64,000 nucleotides of DNA from QHXW01 sp035280425 (lineage in GTDB: Bacteria; Acidobacteriota; Terriglobia; Bryobacterales; Bryobacteraceae): positions 62,001 through 126,000 of the forward strand of contig DATEFW010000044.1 in the NCBI GenBank assembly GCA_035280425.1, in the 5' to 3' direction. The first letter of the stretch is position 1, and every line of letters starts with the position of its first letter. Position numbers and translations under genes: made by a program. This document shows positions 57,601 to 64,000 of the stretch, one piece after another. The notes under the pieces were generated by a model. That model worked only from the letters and a program-made list of their open reading frames with translations, did not search any database and had not been told where the DNA came from.

Positions 57601-57968
57601 TGGCTCCCCGGCAACCGTCCGAAGTTCGCTTTCTCTGCGCCGACCTGGTGAAGCTTCGCTGGATTGACAAGCGGGAGCGAGGGCAGGAGCAGGTTGTCGT
57701 ACTCGAAAATATCTCAGTTTCCGGAGCGTGCGTGCAGTCTGATGTCGCAATCGCGGAAAACACGCGCGTGAGCCTGGATTGCCGGAAGCAGGAATTTCGC
57801 GGCCGGGTGCGCTCCTGTTACTTTCGGGACGACGCGTACTTTGTGGACATCGAATTCGATGCGGATTCCAGGTGGTCGAAAGCGAAATTTGCGCCGGAGC
57901 ATCTGCTCGATCCGAGAAAGATCAAGCCGCGTCGCTCCGGAAACCGCAGTTCGTCTGCGCGGGGTTGA
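57600..57968 (+). CDS. PilZ-domain-like protein
   Basis: A 122-residue protein whose ATG overlaps the preceding TGA (TGATG at 57598-57602). The fold cues fit PilZ, the c-di-GMP-binding beta-barrel: VKLRWIDKRERGQEQVVVLE, NISVSGACVQS with the NxSxxG motif, REFRGRVRSCYFRDDAYFVDIEF-like strands at the end. The companion RxxxR motif is not clearly present near the N-terminus, so c-di-GMP binding may be weak or lost. It could be a degenerate PilZ protein that binds another partner. Confidence 0.7.
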   Translation: MAPRQPSEVRFLCADLVKLRWIDKRERGQEQVVVLENISVSGACVQSDVAIAENTRVSLDCRKQEFRGRVRSCYFRDDAYFVDIEFDADSRWSKAKFAPEHLLDPRKIKPRRSGNRSSSARG

Positions 57969-57972
57969 TCGC

Positions 57973-58914
57973 TCAGGCGCTTAACTCTCCCGGACGTTTC
58001 CAGCCCACGGATTCGAGTGTTTCGCGCGCGACCTTCGCCGTGTTGGCGTGAATGGTTACGGTGTCCTCAACACGAATCGCGTAACCTCCCGCCAGCACAA
58101 TCGCCACCGGCGTGCCCTGCCGCAGCGAGGTTTCAATCACCAGGCGGTCGCGCCGCTTGAGTCCTTCGAGGGTCAACGACAGGCCGCCGAGCTGATCTTC
58201 GCGATAAGGGTCGGCGCCGGCGACATATACCAAGAGATCGGGATGAAATCCGGAAACGGGGAACCGGTACGCGGCGCCCAATCGTTCGAGATATTCCTCA
58301 TCGCTGACGCCGTCGCTCAAGTGCACATCCACGGATGAAGGCGGTTTGGTACCGGGGTAGTTGTTGTACTGGTGAATCGAGAGCGTGAACACGGACGCAT
58401 CGCCGGCGAAAATGGCGGCCGTGCCATTGCCGTGGTGGTTATCGCAGTCGACGACCATGGCGCGCGCGATCTTACCGTCGTGTTGCATTTTGCGGATGCC
58501 GACGGCAATGTCGTTGATCGCACAAAAACCCTCGCCGTGATCCGGAAATGCATGGTGGAACCCGCCGCCGACGTTGTAGCCGACTCCTTCGCTGAGCGCC
58601 AGCCGGCATGCCAGCTCTGTTCCGCCGGCCGCCAGGCAGAACGCCCGGACCATTTCGGGCGAGTAGGGAATCTCGAGCTGGAGAATTTCCTCGTAGCTGA
58701 GCTTGCCGGTTTTGAGGCGCTGGATCCAGCCGCGCTCGTGAACGAGCAGCAGATCTTCATCCGGAGCGGCCTCCGGCTGAACGAAATCCTCGGGTTTCGC
58801 AAACCCTTCCTCGAGCAGCCGCTCGCGGATCAGGCGGAATTTTTGCGATGGAAAAACGTGCTGTCCGAGATTGAGATCGTAACCCTCGTGATAGACCAGG
58901 TGAAACGGCAGCAT
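57973..58914 (-). CDS. HDAC-like acetylpolyamine/histone deacetylase family protein
   Basis: A 313-residue zinc hydrolase of the arginase/deacetylase fold. GGGFHHAFPDHGEGFCAIND carries the His pair (120-121), VVDCDNHHGNGT the zinc Asp and His (D158, H160), and YVAGADPYREDQLGGL the second Asp. Bacterial members deacetylate polyamines or acyl-lysine. The length is typical. It is followed at two bases by pta on the same strand; the shared acetyl chemistry suggests a cotranscribed acetate-handling pair, but this is inference. Confidence 0.9.
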   Translation of the reverse strand: MLPFHLVYHEGYDLNLGQHVFPSQKFRLIRERLLEEGFAKPEDFVQPEAAPDEDLLLVHERGWIQRLKTGKLSYEEILQLEIPYSPEMVRAFCLAAGGTELACRLALSEGVGYNVGGGFHHAFPDHGEGFCAINDIAVGIRKMQHDGKIARAMVVDCDNHHGNGTAAIFAGDASVFTLSIHQYNNYPGTKPPSSVDVHLSDGVSDEEYLERLGAAYRFPVSGFHPDLLVYVAGADPYREDQLGGLSLTLEGLKRRDRLVIETSLRQGTPVAIVLAGGYAIRVEDTVTIHANTAKVARETLESVGWKRPGELSA

Positions 58915-58915
58915 C

Positions 58916-59935
58916 TTACGCCTTGGAAAGTCCGGCGCTTTCGGCCTGAACGGCGGTTAGCACGGCGGCGTTGTAGACGTCATCGGCCGAACAGCCGCGC
59001 GAAAGATCGTTGGCCGGTTTCGCGAGGCCTTGCAGCAGCGGACCGATCACCGTCGCGCCGGCCAAGCGCTCGACGAGTTTGTAGCCGATGTTGCCGGAGT
59101 TGAGATCGGGAAAAATCAGAGTGTTGGCGCGGCCTGCAACCGTCGAACCGGGGGCTTTCGACCGCCCTACGGAAGGCACGAGCGCGGCATCGAGCTGGAG
59201 TTCGCCATCGATGTGGAGATCCGGTGCGCGCTCGCGGACTATGCGCAACGCTTCGACGATTTTGTCTACCTGAGCATGGCGGCCGCTGCCCTTGGTCGAA
59301 AACGACAGCAGGGCCACTGCCGGCTCCGCACCGACGACGCGCCGCGTGGTTTCCGCAGAAGCGATGGCGATTTCCGCGAGTTCTACAGCCGACGGCGCAA
59401 TCACCACGGCGCAGTCGGCAAAGACCATGAGCCCGTTATGGCCGAATGCGCGGTTTTCGAGGGCCATAATGAACGCGCTCGAAACGACTTTGGCGCCCGG
59501 TTTCGTACCGACTGCATGGAGCGCAGCGCGAACCGTATCGGCGGTTGTGTTCGCGACGCCGCCCACACTGCCGTCGGCGTCTCCGGCTGCCACCATAAGC
59601 GAAGCAAAATACAGCGGCCGGCGCGCGATTTGCAGCGCTTCCACCTGGGTCATGCCACGCGACCGGCGGCGCTCATAGAGGAGTGCGCCGTACTTCCGCG
59701 CGTTATCCGAAGCGGCGGGGTCGAGAAAACTCACGCCATCCACCGGGGTGGCTGGTTTTGGCCCGAGCAAAATCGGCTTCACGATCCCATCCCGGGCCAG
59801 GCGCGCAGCCGCTTCGAGGACGCGCGGATCAGAGCCTTCAGGAAAGACAATGCGCTTGGAGAGAGAGCGCGCGCGTGCCGTAAGATTTGACAGAAAAGCA
59901 GCAGCGGATGCAGGCGCAGTCATCGTAGGGGTCAA
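58916..59935 (-). CDS. pta: Phosphate acetyltransferase
   Basis: Transfers acetyl between CoA and phosphate. The 339-residue short form lacks the N-terminal regulatory domain. Signatures: KRIVFPEGSDPRVLEAAARL, YFASLMVAAGDADGSVGGVA, GAKVVSSAFIMALENRAFGH, LMVFADCAVVIAPSAVELAE and PDLNSGNIGYKLVERLAGAT. The start at 59935 (MTPTMTAP) overlaps the stop of the transporter gene by four bases (ATGA); Met5 at 59923 is the alternative. It forms a same-strand run with the AI-2E family transporter and HDAC-like genes. Confidence 0.93.
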   Translation of the reverse strand: MTPTMTAPASAAAFLSNLTARARSLSKRIVFPEGSDPRVLEAAARLARDGIVKPILLGPKPATPVDGVSFLDPAASDNARKYGALLYERRRSRGMTQVEALQIARRPLYFASLMVAAGDADGSVGGVANTTADTVRAALHAVGTKPGAKVVSSAFIMALENRAFGHNGLMVFADCAVVIAPSAVELAEIAIASAETTRRVVGAEPAVALLSFSTKGSGRHAQVDKIVEALRIVRERAPDLHIDGELQLDAALVPSVGRSKAPGSTVAGRANTLIFPDLNSGNIGYKLVERLAGATVIGPLLQGLAKPANDLSRGCSADDVYNAAVLTAVQAESAGLSKA

Positions 59936-61107
59936 TCGCCCAGGAACTTTCCGAACGGGCGCAGGCCCTTCACGTTATCGCACACCGCCTTGATGGCTGC
60001 GGTGAGGGGGATGGCGAGGAGCAGGCCGGCGGCGTCCCACAAAAATCCCCAAAGCATCAGCGCGAATGTCACCACCAGAGGATTCAAATGCACGCGCGAG
60101 CCGACGATTTTGGGGTAAAGCAGATTAAGCGCCACCAGGTGCAGCAGGGCGACGATAAACAACACCAACAGGAAGCCTGTGATCTGGGTTCCTCCGGCGA
60201 TCGCCACCACGGCCGGCGGAATCAATGCCAGGGGCAGTCCGATATACGGCACCAGGCTCAGAAAACCGCTGGTTGGCCCGGCAAGCAGCGGGTACGGCAG
60301 GTGAATCATCCAGAACGCCAACGAGCTCAGAACGGCGAGGAGCAATCCAAGCACGAAGTTTCCCACGACGAATCCACGGACCATATCCCCGATGCCTTGC
60401 AGGCTGCGCGCGGCGGCCACGCGGTCTTCGCCTTCGAAAAACTGGAGGAAGCTGCGATGGATGTGATCGCGCCAGCTCAGCATGAAATACACCAGAAACG
60501 GCACAAATGACGACATCAGCAGGATCTGATAGAGCGAGCCGATGCGCTCATAGAGCAGATCGGATAGCGGCTTCTGCTCTTCGTGAATCCGCACCTCCGG
60601 AATGGTCCCCGGCGGGGCGGTGATGACAGGCTGCACCACCGGTTCAGGATTGCGCCTGCGCCGCGTAGGCTGGGGCGCCGGCTGAGGCGGCGGCTGCTGT
60701 TGCTGCTGTTGCCGCTGGCGCGCGGGCACGATCAGCTTGTAGGTAGTGGCCTCCATGTCATCCACTTTGTGCCGGAATGCGTCCACAACGTCATTAATGC
60801 GCTGGCTAAAACGCGGCAGTTCCTCCCACAACCCGGCAATCTGTGTGTAGGCGCCCAAACCAGCCAAATACAGAAGCATCAGCGCCATGCTGCAGACCAC
60901 GAAGCTCGCCACACTGCGTGGAAAACGGACTCTCATCAGGAGTCCGACGAACGGTTCCAGGATGAACGCAATGATCACCGCGATAATTGAGGTGATAAAA
61001 AAGACGCGGGCCCAGTAGAGCAGGCCGATCACCAGCGCTATAGCCACTACGGGATTAGCGACGGCCCGTAATTCCTGGGCCTTCAGGGGGCGCGAGAGCA
61101 GTGCCAC
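59932..61107 (-). CDS. AI-2E family transporter
   Basis: Start chosen at GTG 61107 (VALLSRPLKAQELRAVANPV) because AGGAAG lies nine bases upstream; the longer frame to 61518 runs antisense through ruvX. The ~391-residue protein has about eight membrane helices in the family's order: N-terminal pair, a large periplasmic insertion, then LVPYIGLPLALIPPAVVAIA and VGSRVHLNPLVVTFALMLWG. The insertion contains a Gln/Pro-rich run (QRQQQQQQPPPQPAPQPT) that looks disordered. The family moves autoinducer-2-like or other small molecules; the cargo here is unknown. Confidence 0.88.
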   Translation of the reverse strand: MALLSRPLKAQELRAVANPVVAIALVIGLLYWARVFFITSIIAVIIAFILEPFVGLLMRVRFPRSVASFVVCSMALMLLYLAGLGAYTQIAGLWEELPRFSQRINDVVDAFRHKVDDMEATTYKLIVPARQRQQQQQQPPPQPAPQPTRRRRNPEPVVQPVITAPPGTIPEVRIHEEQKPLSDLLYERIGSLYQILLMSSFVPFLVYFMLSWRDHIHRSFLQFFEGEDRVAAARSLQGIGDMVRGFVVGNFVLGLLLAVLSSLAFWMIHLPYPLLAGPTSGFLSLVPYIGLPLALIPPAVVAIAGGTQITGFLLVLFIVALLHLVALNLLYPKIVGSRVHLNPLVVTFALMLWGFLWDAAGLLLAIPLTAAIKAVCDNVKGLRPFGKFLGD

Positions 61108-61143
61108 GGTGAGTTTCTTCCTCGAATCTACCACGCGGCTGCC

Positions 61144-61149
61144 TATAAT
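61144..61149 (+). promoter_or_regulatory. TATAAT -10 element before ruvX
   Basis: A perfect TATAAT 22 bases before the ruvX ATG at 61172. It lies in the 64-base space between the divergent AI-2E transporter and ruvX starts. It supports ATG 61172 over the upstream in-frame ATG 61148, which overlaps the element. Confidence 0.5.
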
Positions 61150-61171
61150 GAAATCAGAGCGCATTTTCTCG

Positions 61172-61615
61172 ATGATTCCCACCCCCCGTGTTCTGGCGCT
61201 CGATCTGGGAAAAAAACGCATCGGGCTCGCGGTGAGCGACGAGCTGGGTGTGACGGCGCAAGGACTTCCAACGCTTGAGCGCCGGAACAAGCGAGCCGAC
61301 CTGGCGGCCATCCTGGCGCTCGCGCGCGAGCGGAATGTCACTGAAATTCTGATGGGTAACCCCCTCCACATGAGCGGAAAGGCCGGGCGGCAGGCCGAAT
61401 GGGTGCAAGAGTTCGCCGAAGCGCTGGCCAGATATACCGGACTTACGGTACGGCTGTGGGATGAGCGGCTGACCACGGTCGAGGCATCGCGCGTGCTGCG
61501 TGCGAGCGGGATCGGCATCGAGAAGCGAGCGGCCGCGGTTGACCGGCTCTCCGCAGTGATTTTGCTGCAAAGTTATCTCGATTCGAGGGAATACCGGCGG
61601 GAGGACCACCAATAG
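61172..61615 (+). CDS. ruvX: RuvX (YqgF-type) putative Holliday junction resolvase / pre-16S nuclease
   Basis: A 147-residue RNase-H-fold nuclease starting at ATG 61172. The first acidic motif is in VLALDLGKKRIGLAVSDELG; ILMGNPLHMSGKAGRQAEWV contains a G-P phrase typical of YqgF; VRLWDERLTTVEASRVLRAS and the C-terminal AAVDRLSAVILLQSYLDS complete the family pattern with the late Asp. In other bacteria it processes the 5' end of 16S rRNA. Its stop overlaps the mltG GTG start (TAGTG), so ruvX-mltG is an operon. Confidence 0.93.
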   Translation: MIPTPRVLALDLGKKRIGLAVSDELGVTAQGLPTLERRNKRADLAAILALARERNVTEILMGNPLHMSGKAGRQAEWVQEFAEALARYTGLTVRLWDERLTTVEASRVLRASGIGIEKRAAAVDRLSAVILLQSYLDSREYRREDHQ

Positions 61616-62667
61616 TGAAGTACGTGCTATGGCTTGTACTGACTCTTGTGGTGGCGGCGGGGGCGGCGGTCGGTGTGACTTACGAATTCACACGGCATTA
61701 TGCCGCCTTTGGCACGGAAACCTACGTGGACTTTCCAAAGGGCACGGGCTCGATGGAAATGGCCCAACAGCTTGCCAAGGCCGGAGTGATCGCGCACCCG
61801 GGGGAGTTTCTGGCGCTTCATTATCTGCATCCGGGCCGTGCTCTCAAGGCCGGCGAGTATCACTTTTCGCAGCCCGCCACCGTGGTTGAAGTCTGGGACC
61901 GCATCGCCCGCGGGGACCTGTTTTATTACACATTGACCGTGCGGGAAGGCGAAAACATATTTGACATAGCCGGCGCGGCAGCCAAGTTGAAACTATTTTC
62001 CGCCTCCGATTTTCTGACGGCGGCTCACGACAATTCACTCATACGCGATCTCGATCCGCAGGCTCCCACGCTCGAGGGTTACCTGTTTCCCAGCACCTAT
62101 CATGTGGGCCGCCACACAACGCCGGGGCAGCTTTGCCTGATGATGACCACGCGCTTCCGGGAAGTTTGGAAGTCACTCGGCGCTCCGGCGCATGCACACC
62201 AGATCGTGACGCTCGCCTCGTTAATCGAGCGTGAAGCGCGGCAGCCGTCCGACCGGCCTTTGATCTCGTCGGTATTTCACAACCGCATGAATGTGGGGAT
62301 GAAGCTCGATTGCGACCCGACCACGATTTATGCCGCACTGCTCGACGGCCGCTATCAGGGGACCATTCATCAATCGGACCTGTCGAACGACAATCCGTAC
62401 AACACTTATCGGCATGCCGGCCTGCCGCCCGGGCCAATCGATAATCCCGGGAAGGAATCGATTCTGGCAGCTATACACCCGGCCGAGACGGATTACCTTT
62501 ATTTCGTGTTGCGGCCGGATGGATCGGGCGCGCATAATTTTTCCAGGACTATCGACCAGCACCTAACCGCGACAGCGCAATACCGCCGTGCCAGCCAGCC
62601 GAAGCCAGTCGAAAAAAGCGCGCCTGCGCGCGTTTCTCACCGAAAGAAATCCCGGCGTAGTCAATGA
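61615..62667 (+). CDS. mltG: MltG, endolytic murein transglycosylase
   Basis: Cuts newly made peptidoglycan strands and so fixes their length. The 350-residue protein has one N-terminal membrane helix (residues 5-22), a LysM-like part, LEGYLFPSTY (153-162) and the catalytic Glu205 in LASLIEREA. KLDCDPTTIYAALLD and NPYNTYRHAGLPPGPIDNPG are also diagnostic. The start is GTG 61615 overlapping the ruvX stop. The basic tail (VSHRKKSRRSQ) overlaps the next gene by 80 bases in another frame. Confidence 0.94.
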   Translation: MKYVLWLVLTLVVAAGAAVGVTYEFTRHYAAFGTETYVDFPKGTGSMEMAQQLAKAGVIAHPGEFLALHYLHPGRALKAGEYHFSQPATVVEVWDRIARGDLFYYTLTVREGENIFDIAGAAAKLKLFSASDFLTAAHDNSLIRDLDPQAPTLEGYLFPSTYHVGRHTTPGQLCLMMTTRFREVWKSLGAPAHAHQIVTLASLIEREARQPSDRPLISSVFHNRMNVGMKLDCDPTTIYAALLDGRYQGTIHQSDLSNDNPYNTYRHAGLPPGPIDNPGKESILAAIHPAETDYLYFVLRPDGSGAHNFSRTIDQHLTATAQYRRASQPKPVEKSAPARVSHRKKSRRSQ

Positions 62668-63049
62668 ACACGAGTGGCGCGAGATTTTAGCGCAGCTTGC
62701 GCCGGTATCGGAGAGCTACGTTCGCCATTTGCTGGCGGATTTTGGAATCAAGGTCGAAGCCCCATTCGGCGGTGTGCGGCAAAAGACGTTCGAAGAACTG
62801 GAGGAATCGCTCGTCGAACTCGAGCGCGCGTATACTCGCGCGGTTGAGGCCGGCGATCGCGAACGCGCGCAATACTCACGAAACGTGGTGATTCAGGCCA
62901 AGGATCATGCGCGTCTGTCGGCGCGCAACTCAAAAGCTTCCCCGGAAAAGAGAGCGCAAAAAGAAGAGATGGTCGAGTGGATGCTGGTGTGGCTCGAAAA
63001 TCCGGGGATCTTCCCCGCGTGGGTGAAGCTGCGGAAGAAAAACATGTGA
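62588..63049 (+). CDS. Hypothetical protein overlapping mltG
   Basis: A 153-residue cytoplasmic protein starting at GTG 62588 (MPASRSQSKKARLRAFLTER), 80 bases inside the mltG gene. The translation is mostly helical: EHEWREILAQLAPVSESYVR, TFEELEESLVELERAYTRAV and KRAQKEEMVEWMLVWLENPG. The middle carries AQYSRNVVIQAKDHARLSAR. No domain was recognised, but the amino-acid pattern is that of a real gene. The overlap makes it likely to be co-expressed with mltG. Confidence 0.7.
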   Translation: MPASRSQSKKARLRAFLTERNPGVVNEHEWREILAQLAPVSESYVRHLLADFGIKVEAPFGGVRQKTFEELEESLVELERAYTRAVEAGDRERAQYSRNVVIQAKDHARLSARNSKASPEKRAQKEEMVEWMLVWLENPGIFPAWVKLRKKNM

Positions 63050-63073
63050 GCGGCGCACGCCCGCGCAGCCCGA

Positions 63074-63424
63074 TTAAACGTGAGGATCGAGCATTTTCTG
63101 GACTTCGGCCTTGCCAATGGCCCCCACCCGCTGGTCCACTACCTTGCCGCCTTTGAAGAGCAGCAGCGTGGGGATTCCCCGAACGTTATAACGCATGGCC
63201 GTCTGGCCGTTATCGTCGACATTCAGTTTCCCGACCTTGGCTTTGCCGGCGTATTCCGCGGCTATGGCCTCTATCGTCGGCGTCATCTGCCGGCACGGCC
63301 CGCACCACTCAGCCCAGAAATCAACCAATACAGGCTCTGCCGCCTTCAAAACCTCTGAATCGAAAGCCGAATCAGTAAAAGTCAATGTGTTATGACCCGC
63401 TGCTGACGTGTTGTTAACCGCCAT
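63074..63424 (-). CDS. trxA: Thioredoxin
   Basis: A 116-residue cytoplasmic disulfide reductase. The redox pair is WCGPC (C41 and C44) in VDFWAEWCGPCRQMTPTIEA, followed by KVGKLNVDDNGQTAMRYNVR and GIPTLLLFKGGKVVDQRVGA with the cis-Pro. AGAGGAG nine bases before ATG 63424 is its ribosome site. It has a short N-terminal extension (MAVNNTSAAGHN). It lies downstream of glgA on the same strand, 42 bases away. Confidence 0.95.
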   Translation of the reverse strand: MAVNNTSAAGHNTLTFTDSAFDSEVLKAAEPVLVDFWAEWCGPCRQMTPTIEAIAAEYAGKAKVGKLNVDDNGQTAMRYNVRGIPTLLLFKGGKVVDQRVGAIGKAEVQKMLDPHV

Positions 63425-63466
63425 TTCTATCTCCTCTTAATTGGATCTGTTTCCCGGCTGGAGGAT

Positions 63467-64000
63467 TCAACATCCGTCCAGCAGCTTGCGGTACAAGGCC
63501 AGGTATTCGGCGGCCGAGGCGCCCCACGAAAAGTCTTTGCGCATGCCGCGGCGCATCATTTCTCCCCAGCTTTCCCGGTCTTGAAAGCGGGCGGCAGCGG
63601 CCCGGACGGCCTCCAGGAGAGCCTCACCCGAGTAGTCCCGGAACTTAAACCCTGTACCTTCATCGATAGTATCATCCAGGCCACCCGTCGCGCGAACAAC
63701 CGGCACGGTGCCGTAACGCAAGCTGAACAGTTGGTTTAAACCGCTGGGCTCGTAGCGGCTAGGCATCAAGAACATGTCCGCGCCAGCTTCGATCTTGTGC
63801 GCCAGGGCATTATCGAAGCCAATCTGAATAGCGATGTGTTCCGGATGGGCGGCGGCAGCCTGCCGGAGGCCCGTCTCGAGATCGGCATCGCCCGAACCGA
63901 GCACCACCAGGTACAGGTCGTCGTCGGCCAGTTTTGGTGCGATCTCGATGACCAGCTCCGCTCCTTTTTGATGAGCCAGGCGCGAAACGACGCCCAGAAG
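63467..64000 (-). CDS. glgA: Glycogen synthase, C-terminal part (cut by window edge)
   Basis: Transfers glucose from ADP-glucose to glycogen. Only the C-terminal ~177 residues are inside the window: LLGVVSRLAHQKGAELVIEI at the edge, LVVLGSGDADLETGLRQAAA, KIEAGADMFLMPSRYEPSGL (nucleotide-sugar-binding region) and RYGTVPVVRATGGLDDTIDE. This is a GT-B fold glycosyltransferase of family GT5; the phrasing fits GlgA better than other GT families. The start lies beyond 64000. Confidence 0.9.
   Translation of the reverse strand, partial: LLGVVSRLAHQKGAELVIEIAPKLADDDLYLVVLGSGDADLETGLRQAAAAHPEHIAIQIGFDNALAHKIEAGADMFLMPSRYEPSGLNQLFSLRYGTVPVVRATGGLDDTIDEGTGFKFRDYSGEALLEAVRAAAARFQDRESWGEMMRRGMRKDFSWGASAAEYLALYRKLLDGC

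Noticed and set aside
61108..61518. N-terminal extension of the AI-2E family transporter
   Set aside because: It would run antisense through ruvX, is not hydrophobic, and a GTG with a good ribosome site exists at 61107.
1..64000. tRNA, rRNA, CRISPR arrays, complete insertion sequences or phage modules
   Set aside because: Read for on both strands; no tRNA arm pattern, rRNA segment, regularly spaced repeat array, transposase, integrase or phage structural gene was recognised.

Overview
The window looks like a chromosomal segment of a high-GC Acidobacteriota bacterium, most like Bryobacterales/Solibacteraceae. This is inferred from content: four very large ADOP-type MacB/FtsX permeases (one behind a PadR regulator), an SBBP-repeat exoprotein, many small Tat/Sec-exported sugar enzymes of the epimerase, Gfo/Idh/MocA and SMP-30 families, and multi-haem and PQQ proteins. 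No rRNA, tRNA, CRISPR array or complete insertion sequence was seen.

Region 1 (1-17 kb) is a mosaic. Ordinary genes (UbiA-family prenyltransferase, DUF192, larB, cyclase, PIG-L deacetylase, rlmN, ParB-like, ppa, ACT protein plus K+ channel) alternate with short accessory inserts. At five places an insert is flanked by direct copies of host sequence: one intact gene or promoter, and one diverged fragment of the same gene end or promoter. The fragments are the DUF192 3' end (1316-1397), the larB 3' end (3512-3563), the 3' end of an 11.8 kb hypothetical gene (9352-9537), the ppa 5' end (14831-14865) and a promoter segment (16605-16630 against 17048-17080). In the first two, most differences are synonymous, which suggests that foreign DNA carrying a homologous gene end was joined by a single crossover. 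Cargo includes tiny genes encoding peptides that begin MKxxTxxKAG, a decayed DUF433/DUF5615 toxin-antitoxin pair, an ankyrin protein and membrane or secreted proteins of unknown role.

Region 2 (17-30.7 kb) holds a tightly overlapped four-gene operon (epimerase, small membrane-anchored protein, LssY-C protein, alpha/beta hydrolase), a second epimerase, a cytochrome P460, an ADOP permease, an exported oxidoreductase/epimerase pair, a nucleotidyltransferase-like protein, a membrane protein whose ribosome-binding site lies in a possible alternating hairpin, and an intact VapBC-type pair.

Region 3 (30.8-43.2 kb) has the purine operon purQ-purL-purF, a TolB-like propeller protein, an ADOP permease, an ECF sigma factor with a co-translated membrane protein, an SMP-30 protein and a CoA-binding protein. 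Region 4 (43.2-57.3 kb) has two more ADOP permeases, the SBBP protein, PadR, a tetrahaem cytochrome made of four similar modules, a beta-helix protein, a frameshifted DUF2442 gene and a dicytochrome-PQQ dehydrogenase. Region 5 (57.3-64 kb) is housekeeping: PilZ protein, HDAC-like deacetylase, pta, AI-2E family transporter, ruvX-mltG, trxA and the end of glgA.
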